Source: Paulinella micropora
Taxonomy: Eukaryota; Cercozoa; Imbricatea; Euglyphida
NCBI GenBank assembly: GCA_009731375.1
Contig: BJOX01000071.1
Span: 485,154-549,153, forward strand
Reading direction: 5' to 3'
DNA: 64,000 nucleotides
Shown here: one piece after another, positions 1 to 10,228 of the stretch
Numbering within the stretch: position 1 is the first letter of the stretch
How the letters are laid out: each line of letters opens with the position of its first letter
Position numbers and translations under genes: made by a program
The notes under the pieces: generated by a model
Seen by the model: the letters and a program-made list of their open reading frames with translations, nothing else
What the model was told of the DNA's origin: nothing
Databases searched by the model: none

Positions 1-48
1 TATCTATCTTATATTATCAGATTTATTATAAAATAATAGAATTTAAAT

Positions 49-3000
49 ATGAACCATTTAGGAAATCCGTGGGCATATCACTATTACGGCTCTGTGATAA
101 TAGACGAGGATTTAGAAGTTGATGGCGTATTATATGGCGACCATATTGAAGCAAACTCAGTCCAAGCAAGGACTGACGACATAACCATATCATCAAAAAA
201 TAATAACTCTTCTTTGTTGATATCTGATACTGGTTATGTGTCAATTAATAACGAATACGACTTACCAATAGCGGACGGCACGGCTAATCAAATATTAAAA
301 ACGGACGGGCTCGGCAATACTTCATTTGCTACATTGACTTCAAGTTATATAAGCGACTTTGAATTGGATAAATTAACGGATGTAGTCATAACAGGCACAC
401 CCACAAATAACCAACTACTCATTTATAGCACAGGACAATGGCGCAATACAAACTCACCTTTTCTTAGATTGGATGGGCTCACTATGATGTTTGGAGATTT
501 GAATATGGGAAGTTTTAATATAGTAAATGTCGGTAATGTTGATGGTATTGATGTTTCGGCTCTTGATAGTGCTGTGGTTAAATTAACAGGAGACCAAACC
601 ATAGCAGGAATTAAGACATTTAGCAGTATAATAAATGCTAGTGCGGGGATTGATATGAAAAGCCAAAGTATAACAAATGTTAATCTTGTTGATGGTATTG
701 ATGTTTCTGCCCTTGATACTTCGATGGTAAAACTAACGGGAGACCAAACCATAACAGGAAACAAAATATTTACTACTTATGTGGCCGTAAAAGACTCAAA
801 TCCATTAAACACTGGCAAGTTATTCTTCAATTACAATAATAATATGGGTTCTATTTATTCGTCGGAGGCTGGTGGAGCAACGGGATATCCACTAACTATT
901 GTCGGCTCTTCTATACTTTTTGCTCCAACAACAGGAGGTGGAATGACATTGACAAATAATGTTTTAAATTTTAACAGCACAACAGCAATCAGCGGACTGC
1001 CCGCGCCATTCTACGACGGCGATGCTTCAACGAAAGCATATACCGATACGAAACTGGCAAAGGACGGAACAACGGCTATGACGGGCAGTTTAAATATGGG
1101 AGGATTTTCAATAACAAATGTAAATTTGGTTGATGGTATTGATGTTTCGGCTCTTGATAGTTCTGTGGTTAAACTAACAGGAGACCAAACAATAACAGGA
1201 AACAAAACATTTACTACTTATGTGGCCGTAAAAGACTCAAATCCATTAAACACAGGCAAATTATTCTTCAATTACAACAATAATATGGGCTCTATCTATT
1301 CGTCGGAGGCAGGTGGAGCAACGGGCTATCCATTATCTTTTGTCGGCTCGTCCATACTTTTTGCTCCAACAACAGGGGGTGGAATGACATTGACAAATAA
1401 TGTTTTAAATTTTAACAGCACGACAGCAATCAGCGGACTGCCCGCACCATTCTATGACGGCGATGCTTCAACAAAAGCATATACCGATACGAAACTAGCA
1501 AAGGACGGCACAACGGCTATGACGGGCAGTTTAAATATGGGAGGATTTTCAATAACAAATGTTAATCTTGTTGATGGTATTGATGTTTCTGCTCTTGATA
1601 CTTCTGTCGTTAAACTAACAGGAGACCAAACCATAGCAGGGAATAAAAAATTTACTTCAACAATAGAAGTGCGGGGTGCTACTGCTCCAACCGCTTTTGA
1701 TGGTATCGGTATTGCCTTTGATACGGCGACAAATATAGGAGAGATTGTGGCACAAAAAATAGCAACCGCGGCCTATTATCCGATACAAATAACGGGTTCG
1801 TATGTTGATTTATATGCGGGTGATAATGTAATCGCGACAGCAACGGGCACGACACTATCTTTAAACAATAGAAAAATTACAAATTTGGCCACACCAACAG
1901 CAACAACGGACGGAGCGACAAAAGGGTATGCGGATACATTAGACGGGCAAAATGTGAAACTAACAGGAAACCAAACCATAGCAGGAATTAAGACATATAG
2001 CAGTGGTGTTGAAATAACGGGAAATTCAATAAATGCTACAACAAAGGGCACATTTATCGTTTTCAATTCTACCAGTAATATCGGGTCAATTGCTAGTTTG
2101 GATATGAAAACTGCAACATATTACAACTTTGAAATTTCTGCGAAAAAAATAAGTTTTATTATTGACGGGACGATTGTCGGTTGGGTAAATGCTTCGGGGT
2201 TAGATTGTAATAATAGCAAAATAGCCAACCTTGGAACTCCAACATTATCAACAGACGGAGCGACAAAAGGTTATGCGGACACATTGGACGGGCAAAATGT
2301 GAAACTAACAGGCGACCAAACAATAACAGGAATTAAAATATTTAATGGAAGTAGAAATGATGTAAGGGCACTGAATTTGTTAAGCCAAGCCGATTTCAAT
2401 AATGTGGATATCATTAATGGTGGAAATATAACATATAATGGTGCGAGGATATTAAACCAAAATGGAGGTGATATATTCTTTTCACAGACATCAGGCGATT
2501 ATCAGTATTTCTTATTTACTCTAAATACTGCTACAAGTGGAACCGCGAACCAACAAGGTTATGTATTTACGAATGTAGCGGCTGATGTAAAAGGGGCGGG
2601 ACTTTATATTTCAAAACTTTTGGATAATAAAAGTGCTTCGTCTGACATTGTCCGTTTTAACAATGCTGGCGGTATGCGGTTTTATGGTGCTTTGGATATG
2701 AACTTAAACAATATAACAAATGGCGGAAAAATAACTGGAACGACAATTACTTCAACCGCTGGTATATCAACAACAACGGCAACCGCAAGCGGATTGATAA
2801 CGGCAAATGCGGGGGTATCAACGACGACACTAACCGCAAGCGGATTAATTACGGCAAATGCGGGGATATCAACAACAACGGCAACCGCAAGCGGATTAAT
2901 AACGGCAAATGCGGGGATATCAACAACGACATTGGCAACGAGCGATAAAATAACAACAGCATCAGGTAAGCCGATAATCATAGGCAACACAACAAAAGGA

Positions 3001-3878
3001 ACAGGAGCAACTGGTGGCTTAGAATTATATGGAACTGCGAGCGACCCAGCGGGGCCACATATACAGGCAATAACAACAGCAGATGGCTATCCAGTTTTTC
3101 AAATGTGGAATTATGCTCATAATGATATTAATTTAGGTTTTGATGCTTGTGTGTCGGCAGGGGTATGGAAATCATCTTCTGCGACATCTAACTTTGTAAT
3201 ACAAAAAGGCACTAATCTTACTTTCTATTACAAATCAGGAGTAACGGTGGGGAATAATGTATCGTTTAATGTCGCAATGGAAATTAATACGTCGGGAGAG
3301 TTAGTCATCCCAACAGCATCCAGCGGTTCTTTAACAANNNNNNNNNNATTTTTTAAATCGGGAGGATATACGAATTATGCATCAATAGTTTCTTCTACTG
3401 GTTTGCTTCATGCTTGGACTACTTCAAACTCTACTACTGGTGAGCCGTCAGGTAGTTATAATTATATCCCGCTTAATGGTGCTTGGACAAACTCATCGGA
3501 CAGGAGGCTAAAATCGGATATTAAAACATTAGACTGCGGTGATTGTTGCGATAAACTAATGAAAATAAATTGTTGTTCATATTATTGGAAATCAGATGAG
3601 AAGAAAGAAAAAAAGGCCACGGATTTATTGCGGACGAAGTCAAAAAAGTATTTTCTGAATTTGTATCTGAAAGTGGAATGAAAGCAGAGGATGGAGAAGG
3701 CTACCTTGAAGGCATAACATACACTGACTTTATACCTGTATTGGTAAGCGGATTTCAACATATGGCGGAAAAAGTGATTAATTTAGAGAAAGAAAATAAA
3801 ACTTTACTTAATATATTACAAGATTTAACCAACCAACTAGCAGAAATACGAGCCGTTGTTTTTTCAACCAATGGCTAA
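49..3878 (+). CDS. Virion fibre with S74 intramolecular chaperone (frameshifted near 3612)
   Basis: A long modular fibre-like protein, probably a trimeric receptor-binding spike. It contains six copies of a phage-fibre-like motif of the form KLTGDQTI-G-K-F, two nearly identical 147-codon modules in tandem (about 781-1221 and 1222-1662), and 17-residue repeats of the type ISTTTATASGLITANAG near residues 905-975. The C-terminus has the S74 endosialidase-chaperone signature SSDRRLKSDIKTL near residue 1150; in this family a Ser/Lys pair self-cleaves after trimer folding. The reading frame shifts in an A-rich run at about 3600-3612 and continues as the rest of the chaperone (GHGFIADEVKKVF) and a coiled-coil tail to the stop at 3876-3878. 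Ten Ns lie at 3338-3347. The stop overlaps the next start. Fibre function is inferred from architecture. Confidence 0.75.
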
Positions 3879-4221
3879 TAATACAACCAGACTTCATAGA
3901 CCACCGCCTATTATGGATATGGATGGCGAACTAACTCCAGAATTAAAGTCCCGTGTCCTTGAAGTGGAACTAAAAACAGAAGAGAAAAAAATTGAAAACG
4001 AGATAGAAAATGAATGGAATTGTTGTATGACTAATAAGAAGACTGATAGCAGATTGATTAAATATCTCTTTCAAATGACTATAATCATTGGAATAATGAT
4101 CTTATGTTTAGTGAAATTAAGCGAAAAAAACCTCCCCTGCGAAACTGCGAATGTCTATGTCGGAATACTCACACTTTTGGTGGGTATAGTGCTTCCTAGC
4201 CCAAATGCTTCAAAGAAGTGA
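3871..4221 (+). CDS. Small single-pass membrane protein
   Basis: About 116 residues from the ATG at 3871, which overlaps the fibre stop codon. This start is preferred over an upstream in-frame one because the homologue in copy B begins at the same point (MxNNTTRLHRPPPIMDMDGE). The N-terminal half is charged and predicted helical (ELKSRVLEVELKTEEKK), followed by a Cys pair, a hydrophobic segment (YLFQMTIIIGIMILCLV), a second short hydrophobic stretch and a basic C-terminus. Its position directly behind the fibre in both copies suggests a virion membrane or fibre-associated role. No family was recognised. Confidence 0.65.
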   Translation: MANNTTRLHRPPPIMDMDGELTPELKSRVLEVELKTEEKKIENEIENEWNCCMTNKKTDSRLIKYLFQMTIIIGIMILCLVKLSEKNLPCETANVYVGILTLLVGIVLPSPNASKK

Positions 4222-4461
4222 GCATTCGTATATATGTGTCATATACCACATAGCATCATTTGAGCACATTAATGGTAGGGCTTCATCAAAACTAATACAC
4301 CAATCTGACATTGGCTTATACACACATTTAAATTTAGTATCTATACCTTTTTGAATACAATAAACACAACTTATATTCTTTTTTTCACTTATCCGTGAGT
4401 AAAAGTCGCATGCCGTGCGACTTAGCACAAATGGTAACACAAAAAGCAATATTAACAACAT
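4210..4461 (-). CDS. Small secreted Cys-rich protein
   Basis: 83 residues beginning with a hydrophobic signal-peptide-like segment (MLLILLFVLPFVLSRTA), followed by a domain with conserved cysteines (ACDFYSR, SCVYCI, KCV, C near the C-terminus). Copy B has a homologue at 38844-39098 with the same cysteine spacing despite many substitutions, which argues for a real protein under selection. The C-x-x-C pattern after CDFYSR loosely recalls PSI-type disulfide domains, but this is only a resemblance. It ends 12 bp inside the convergent membrane-protein gene. Confidence 0.6.
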   Translation of the reverse strand: MLLILLFVLPFVLSRTACDFYSRISEKKNISCVYCIQKGIDTKFKCVYKPMSDWCISFDEALPLMCSNDAMWYMTHIYECSLL

Positions 4462-4480
4462 ATATTGTAATATTCATAAT

Positions 4481-4744
4481 TTACCAAAGTAAGTGATACG
4501 CCCAATATGTGGGTTGGTTTTTGTTTGGATATGCGGGCTTTCCATCCTTTGTTTTGATTGCTTGATGTCTGGCACGATAACTTTCCCGTCTGTCTTCGTC
4601 TTGATGTTTGGTATAATCTGAATAACCAGATGCGCCAAAGTTGATGCGACGGCCGTTATAGACGACATAATACTTTTTTCCTTTCACTTTACTCTCGCCG
4701 AAGTCTGTCGCACCCAATGACAAGGCTTTCTCTCGTAGCCCCAT
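4481..4744 (-). CDS. DUF5754-like small protein
   Basis: 87 basic residues with a core KKYYVVYNGRRINFGASGYS followed by a DYTKHQDEDRRESYRARH segment and a C-terminal AYHLLW. This pattern is typical of a small protein family of unknown function that recurs in giant viruses, virophages and polinton-like viruses (DUF5754-type, from memory, not checked by search). Its start codon overlaps the stop of the next minus-strand gene, so the two are probably co-transcribed. Copy B lacks it; a GIY-YIG nuclease gene lies at about the equivalent place. Confidence 0.6.
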   Translation of the reverse strand: MGLREKALSLGATDFGESKVKGKKYYVVYNGRRINFGASGYSDYTKHQDEDRRESYRARHQAIKTKDGKPAYPNKNQPTYWAYHLLW

Positions 4745-4962
4745 TATATATTATCTTTCTCTTTAATTATATTATTGTAAATCGCCTCCCGTTGCTTATC
4801 CGTCAGTGGCAGGCGGTAAAGTATATTTTCAGGTTTTCTAAAAATGTTGGGGTTTCTATTCACCAAGTTCTGAGTGATGCGGATTTGGTCAATTTCCTTC
4901 CCTAGCCTTTCCAACTCTTCAAGTTGTTGCTCGTCCTTGCTTTTTTCTTTTTTATTTTCCAT
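4744..4962 (-). CDS. Conserved 72-residue charged protein
   Basis: Start set at the ATG at 4962, giving 72 residues that begin MENKKEKSKDEQQLEELERL, because the copy B homologue (38626-38844) starts at exactly that residue. The N-terminal half is a Lys/Glu-rich probable coiled coil; the C-terminal half contains LVNRNPNIFRKPENILYRLP and is almost identical in both copies. The gene diverges from the PLA2 gene with only 24 bp between the two start codons. Function unknown. Confidence 0.6.
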   Translation of the reverse strand: MENKKEKSKDEQQLEELERLGKEIDQIRITQNLVNRNPNIFRKPENILYRLPLTDKQREAIYNNIIKEKDNI

Positions 4963-4986
4963 GATATATAATAGCGGATATAAAAA

Positions 4987-7900
4987 ATGCCACGACACGA
5001 AAAACCATTTTTTACGTATTTTAACGAAGCTAAACGCGAATATAAGTATTTATTTACAAACGAAGAGGCTGATTGGGATGAACAAGTTTATGAAGGTGTC
5101 AATAATCAAGCCCGCGAAAGGCTTAGAACGGATAGATTATTGGATGCTTCAACAAAGAGGGGGAATACTATGGAAGATTTAAAAGATAGAATTACCGCGT
5201 TGGACAATAAGCGAAGTATTTATGTAAATATGAATTACGACGAACTGAAAGCACACCTTCAAGATGACGGCATTGATATGAAAGAATTTGAAAGAAAACA
5301 CGGAACTGCCCCCATGAACGAACAAATGATTGAAATGCGAAAATTAGCCATGGCTACCGATATATGATATAGCACACATAGAAGACAATATCCAGCAAAT
5401 GAAGCGTGATGTAGCACAATTGGTAAAACAAGAATATAAAGAAGAAGCCTTAAAACGATTAACCGATAAGGGTTTAACGTATATGAAAGAAAAGGGCAAA
5501 GCGGACAAAACTCGCGTAATACGAAGAGAGGATAGAAAGCAAGCGGAGCAAGATTACAAAGAATGGAAAGAAAACCGAGAAGAGTGGGAGAGAAAACACC
5601 CAGATGATGCTTCAATAGAAGCACAGATAGGCGACGAACACAAGATGCTTGTGCCACGAATAGGTGATGACCCCCGAAGTGTAGAAAGATTTGTTAATGC
5701 TATTATTAGAAGTATTCAAGAGATAATTATGAGCCCCAGACTTAATAGATTACTTAACCTTGCTACAGGTGTTGGGCGATATGGTGTGAGCAGGCTAGCG
5801 TGGGGGCAGATATTGAGATTAATTGCCAACAATCCACAACTACGTGCGATGAATGTTGGATTACTTGGAAGAAGAAGATCAGATCCTTTAAATACCAATT
5901 TGCTAGCACTAGCAAGAAATGAAGTGCCAGAGGGTTTGCCTCCTCCTAATCCCCGCCTGATCGCAAGCGGACAGCAAAGAATAGGTGATTATGTGTTGAA
6001 GGATATGCTGACAAGATTAGGCTTACAGGTATCAACAATGATGGCATGGCAGACATTTAAAAGCGGTGTTGAAACCACTGCAAAGGTTGGTTTTGGCGCA
6101 TTTCTACATCACATATACATGACATGGTCTGCTCAACCAGATGCTCTCATTAAGTTGGAAGAAGAACGAATTCATACTGAAGGAAGTAATTATAATGGTG
6201 GAGGCACACGAGTGGAAAGCCGTCTTCAATTAGAAGATAGAACTCGCGGTAAGTTTCCTTACATTCTCCCAGCAGATGCTTTGGATTTAGTTGCTTTTGA
6301 ACATGATTTATTGTATGCTACTGGTGATAAAAATGTCCAAAACTTCGCCGACCAACGATACTTTGAAAGAATTACCAATATGAGCGATTATCTAACGAGT
6401 AATGGATTGGCTACGGCCGAAGTTGCAAAGAGTATTTCTGACAATTACAACTCAAGGTTTTCAAAAGCAGATATATCTAAAATGGCATTACAAGCACAAG
6501 GGAGAGTCCGCAGTGGAGTATCATATTTGGACGCGATGAAATTCTGGAAAACTATTAAATTAACACCTCCAGATGCGAAATACAATGCTTTTATACACAA
6601 TGTAGACCAAACATTAAATTCTATGATTGGGGTTATGAATAATGTGGGCAGTTTTGATAAAGACACTAACTTTAAAGTAAATAAAATAACCAATCCTGCT
6701 ACATTCAGCAAACAATATGAAAACTTGGTGAATTCGTTTAATCAAATGGTGAAATCACAAGAAAAAGCGGATGGTGTGAAAGGATATTCTCTTATCGCAC
6801 CAGCAAATGAAACTACAATTAATAATTTTATAGAAAAAATAAATACAAAAGATATTCCACCAAGTATAGAAAAAGATATAAATCTTAGTGTTGAAGTCCC
6901 GATCGCATACTCAGACAATATGGTAGTAGCAGATACTATTGGACTTGGTAATAACTTGGCTATACTCCAAGATAAAACTGCCCAAGTAAAGCACCTGAAA
7001 GGTTTTGTTAATTTATTGACAAAGACAACGGGAAAGAAAATAAAACTATCAAGTTATGATGATCCAATAAGTGGATGGGAAGAAGCCATTAAACAAGCCT
7101 TACAGCAAGGGGCTAGCAAACCAATGATAGCAGAAGCAGATGATCTATTGGATAGGAGAATTTACATAGATATGAAGGGTAGATTAAATGGAGAACAAAT
7201 GAAACAATTGACAGAACTAGAAATAAAAGATGAGGAATACAGGAAATCTTATCTACCTCGGGCAAATCCACCACAACCTCAACCACCACAAACTCAACCA
7301 CCGCAAACCATGCCACCACAAACCATGCCACCACAAACCATGCCACCAGCACCGCAAACTATGCCACCAGCACCGCAAACTATGCCACCAGCACCACAAA
7401 CAACACAAGCACCAGCACCACCAAATCCACAACCAGAGTATGAAGGAGGTGTTTATAAAAGTGGAACAAAACAGGGGCTCCCATTCTGGGAGGAGAAAGT
7501 TAAAGATGAAAAACTCAAAGAAATGATGAAAGAATACAAAGTTTCAGATGACCCAGACCCAGCAACAACACCAAATCAAGCCATGGTTGATAGCATGAGA
7601 AGCATTGACCAATTGGTTGATAAACTTATGGGTAAAACTCCCGCCGATGAAAGAGAAGATATGTTAGCACTTATTCGTTTTCTAATGCCAAGCGACCAAA
7701 ATGGAGGTATCGGCACTTCACAAACAAACCCACTTATTAAAGGCAACGAACTAAGACGAGATCGCATGCTAGACACCAAGAATGATTTTGAATTGTTAGA
7801 TAACACCCGTTATGGCAACACAAACAATCACTTTATGTTGAATAGATACAATAGAGCAGTTATCCAGACCAGAATGAAAGACAAAAGAGCATTTCCAAAA

Positions 7901-8122
7901 ATGAAACGAAAACTGACCAAAAACTTCCCTGCTGAAATCCCGCGACAAGTCCAAACTCGTCCAGAAAGAAAGGATTTTAAACCGCTCGTCAATCCTCCAA
8001 GTAATTATGCTTTTGGTAGTCCTTACTCTCCTTATTTCTATAATTATGCCTCACCACCCCAACCCTTTGGTGCCGAATATGATAATTATAGATACAATCC
8101 AAACTATTTTCAAAACCCATAG
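4987..8122 (+). CDS. Virion protein with parvovirus-type phospholipase A2 domain (frameshifted near 5362)
   Basis: About 1,045 codons in two frames: 4987-5367, then 5399-8122. Copy B reads through the junction and shows that copy A lacks 2 bp at about 5362. Near residue 435 the segment ALDLVAFEHDLLYATGD followed by ADQRYFE matches the catalytic pattern of parvovirus VP1 PLA2 (His-Asp, downstream Tyr, then ADQRF); related domains are known in adintovirus and polinton virion proteins. Such a domain would help breach endosomal membranes. The upstream Gly-rich YNGGGTR may be the Ca-binding loop. A proline-rich spacer (7258-7440) follows, and a Tyr/Pro-rich tail from SNYAFGSPYSPYFYNYASPP onward is identical in copy B, possibly a capsid-docking segment. 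Confidence 0.7.
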
Positions 8123-8130
8123 TATAGTAT

Positions 8131-8147
8131 ATCTTATAATATAAGAT
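8131..8147 (+). promoter_or_regulatory. 17-bp inverted-repeat promoter element
   Basis: ATCTTATAATATAAGAT has 7-bp arms around AAT and ends three bases before the ATPase start codon at 8151. The same 17-mer occurs at 38589, 38606 and 43711, always between viral genes and close to a start codon. It probably acts as a core late promoter giving a very short leader; this is inference from position and repetition. Confidence 0.55.
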
Positions 8148-8150
8148 TAG

Positions 8151-9053
8151 ATGCCGAGGTCTATACGTAGAGGATTAATAGCAAACAAGTTGCCACGAAA
8201 AACACTTTTGAAGCAGAGTTTGGAGAAAACCAATATAGAAAAAGCACACGAGGAATTTACTATTGACAGGCCAGTAATAACAGAGTTAGATAGCAAAAAA
8301 CCGCCCAAATTTCACAATGACTTAGAAATACAACCAATTAAAACACAAAGAGATAGTGTTGAATTGCTCCCTATCCAAAAAGAAGGAATATTGCCAGCCA
8401 TGGGGACTATGGTTATATGTGCCAGCACTGGCGGGGGTAAATCAGTTATGATTTGTAATCTACTCGCCAAAAAGAACATGTTGAAAGGATTTTATGATAG
8501 AATAGTAGTCTTTTGCTTAAGTCCATGCCCGATTTTGGAGGACACTCTCAAGTTAAAAAAAGAAGACATAATCAAAGAAGACCGCCCAGAACTAATGCGC
8601 GAAATATTAACTAAACAAAAAGAACTGATTAAAACTAAAGGGTTTAAGAAGGCACCAAAGATATTATTGTTATTGGATGACATAGCACAGAGTAAAACCT
8701 TTCTCAAATCAGAAGTGCTTACCGAGTTGTTTTTCGCTTCAACACATGCTAAGGTGTCAGTCTGGGTAGCAACTCAGAGTTATACACAACTCCCGCGAAG
8801 AATAAGAATTAATTGCCATTGGATGATTATTTTTAATGGAGTAAGGCGGAGCGAACTTGACAGACTGGCAGATGAATATGAAAGTCCTTTTCTCACCAAA
8901 AAAGAATTTTACAATATGGTTAAGTATGCTACGGCAGAACCTTATTCGTTTCTAGCAATTAACAACACTGCCAGTGATAGAACAACCCAGTTTAGAAAGA
9001 ATTTCTCTACTATATTACGATTAAATAAGGATAGAGATATGACCAATTTGTGA
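8151..9053 (+). CDS. A32/FtsK-HerA-like genome packaging ATPase
   Basis: 300 residues. The Walker A loop CASTGGGKSVM is at about residues 91-101 and the Walker B strand KILLLLDDIAQS near 170-180. A downstream VWVATQSYTQLPRRIR segment matches the sensor region of viral packaging ATPases of the A32 type, which pump DNA into preformed capsids. Length and position upstream of the capsid genes fit polinton-like viruses. Copy B has a homologue (34657-35535) lacking eight codons near the C-terminus. The 17-bp promoter palindrome sits just upstream. Confidence 0.85.
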   Translation: MPRSIRRGLIANKLPRKTLLKQSLEKTNIEKAHEEFTIDRPVITELDSKKPPKFHNDLEIQPIKTQRDSVELLPIQKEGILPAMGTMVICASTGGGKSVMICNLLAKKNMLKGFYDRIVVFCLSPCPILEDTLKLKKEDIIKEDRPELMREILTKQKELIKTKGFKKAPKILLLLDDIAQSKTFLKSEVLTELFFASTHAKVSVWVATQSYTQLPRRIRINCHWMIIFNGVRRSELDRLADEYESPFLTKKEFYNMVKYATAEPYSFLAINNTASDRTTQFRKNFSTILRLNKDRDMTNL

Positions 9054-9124
9054 TTGAATTCAATCACAAACTAATTTATAAACTAATTAAATTAAATGGT
9101 TTTTTTTTCTCCATAATATATGTC

Positions 9125-9706
9125 ATGACGGAAACACCTAAATTATACAAGACTTGCTATCATCAGGCAATCGCACTTTGGCATAAACAAAATGCGCAAG
9201 GAAAATTCGTAACAATTCGTAAGGGATCGCCCGAATACTTAGCAGTAAAGACGATAGAAGCGGATATTAAGAGTGGCAAGATTAAGTGTCAATTAAAACC
9301 AAAGGTAAGCAAATCAGGAAGTAAGACCAATGAACAGCAACTAGACCAAATGCCAGATGAAGCATTAAAAAGAAAAATACCAGACATAGAAACGGCAAAA
9401 ACTTCATTGCCTAAACCAAATGCCAAACCTATTGAGATGTCTCCAGCACTTAAGATTGAACAATCTTTACCCAAATCTTTCAATCCCACTCCTGTTGCTG
9501 TGCCGAAACACACTACCACAACACCCGCAAGTAAGATAGAAGCAATGGAGGATGCTTCTAAGGAAACTCCGCCACCACCTAAGGAGGTTACTGAAACTAA
9601 TGACATTGATGTAAATCAAGCCATAGCGGATTTAAAGAAAATGAAAGAGGAAAGAATTACACACCAGAATTTACAGATTATGAAAAAAATAATTAATGGT
9701 AATTGA
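9125..9706 (+). CDS. Conserved Pro/Lys-rich viral protein
   Basis: 193 residues from the ATG at 9125, the start shared with copy B (MTE-x-KLYKTCYHQAIALW). The N-terminal 60 residues contain ALWHKQNAQGKFVTIRKGSP, resembling a short domain common in giant-virus and polinton-like-virus proteins (aromatic, Asn, then a Lys-Gly-Ser/Thr-x-Glu-Tyr turn). The middle is low-complexity Pro/Ser/Thr/Lys, and the end is a predicted helix (DLKKMKEERITHQNLQIMKK). It lies between ATPase and capsid genes in both copies, suggesting a virion or DNA-associated role. Function unknown. Confidence 0.6.
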   Translation: MTETPKLYKTCYHQAIALWHKQNAQGKFVTIRKGSPEYLAVKTIEADIKSGKIKCQLKPKVSKSGSKTNEQQLDQMPDEALKRKIPDIETAKTSLPKPNAKPIEMSPALKIEQSLPKSFNPTPVAVPKHTTTTPASKIEAMEDASKETPPPPKEVTETNDIDVNQAIADLKKMKEERITHQNLQIMKKIINGN

Positions 9707-9750
9707 TAAAATATATTTTATGTGGATATTTATATATTCGCATTTTTATA

Positions 9751-10149
9751 ATGATTAAAAACTCAAGTGCTTCAAATCGTTTGCCAATTGACTTTATTAA
9801 AAAGATAAATGAAGCAAACCGACCAAAAAGTGATGGGTTTCAACTAAACCAGTTTGAATTGTGGAGTAGCAATGGTGCCCCGTTAGTTAATCAACCATTG
9901 ACCGAGTTTGGCGACCTTGTCCCGTATGAGAAGAGCACTCTTCAAAACACATTAACAGACATTTCTGATAAAAAAGAAAATGCGGATGTTGTTGATTTGG
10001 ACACTGCTGTTAGCAGTTTGGCTTATTTAAAGAAAGCAGTTGAGAATGCTGAGGCAAGAGAGTTTCAATTGACTTCACCACAAGACACAAGACTTGACAA
10101 TATACAAAAATCTGTTGATTTTATTGAACAATCCGTTTCAGGTGAATAA
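9751..10149 (+). CDS. Conserved 132-residue protein upstream of capsid gene
   Basis: Start taken at 9751 (MIKN-x-x-ASNRL), shared with copy B, rather than an upstream in-frame ATG. The protein is acidic and largely helical, with a conserved core GFQLNQFELWS and a C-terminal helical region (SSLAYLKKAVENAEAREFQL). Copy B (33547-33945) is highly similar throughout. Its place immediately before the major capsid gene is conserved and suggests an assembly or minor virion role. No family was recognised. Confidence 0.6.
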   Translation: MIKNSSASNRLPIDFIKKINEANRPKSDGFQLNQFELWSSNGAPLVNQPLTEFGDLVPYEKSTLQNTLTDISDKKENADVVDLDTAVSSLAYLKKAVENAEAREFQLTSPQDTRLDNIQKSVDFIEQSVSGE

Positions 10150-10228
10150 ATAATTATTTTTAATTTCTATTATTATTTTTTTAGTATAGTAGCATTGTGA
10201 ATTTATCATCTCACACCCACACACAAAA
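10150..10228 (+). promoter_or_regulatory. Conserved leader and promoter of the major capsid gene
   Basis: The intergenic region is A/T-rich and then has TTTTTTAGTATAGTAGCA followed by a C/A-rich leader (CACACCCACACACAAAA) up to the capsid start at 10229. Copy B keeps the TTTTTTAGTATAGTAGCA block and the CACACAC leader while the intervening bases differ, which points to a promoter/initiator plus leader. It lacks the 17-bp palindrome, so the capsid gene may use a different class of promoter. Confidence 0.4.

Noticed and set aside
423-764. Minus-strand frames inside the fibre gene
   Set aside because: They are antisense shadows of the KLTGDQTI repeat modules and recur wherever the module recurs.
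49-3878. Bacteriophage or prophage contamination, because of tail-fibre repeats and S74 domain
   Set aside because: Neighbouring genes are of the eukaryotic-virus polinton-like type (capsid, PLA2, A32-like ATPase), the ends lie in satellite DNA and there are no phage tail, terminase or lysis genes.
7230-7526. His/Gln-rich frame overlapping the PLA2 protein
   Set aside because: It is the alternative frame of the proline-rich repeat and is not conserved in copy B.
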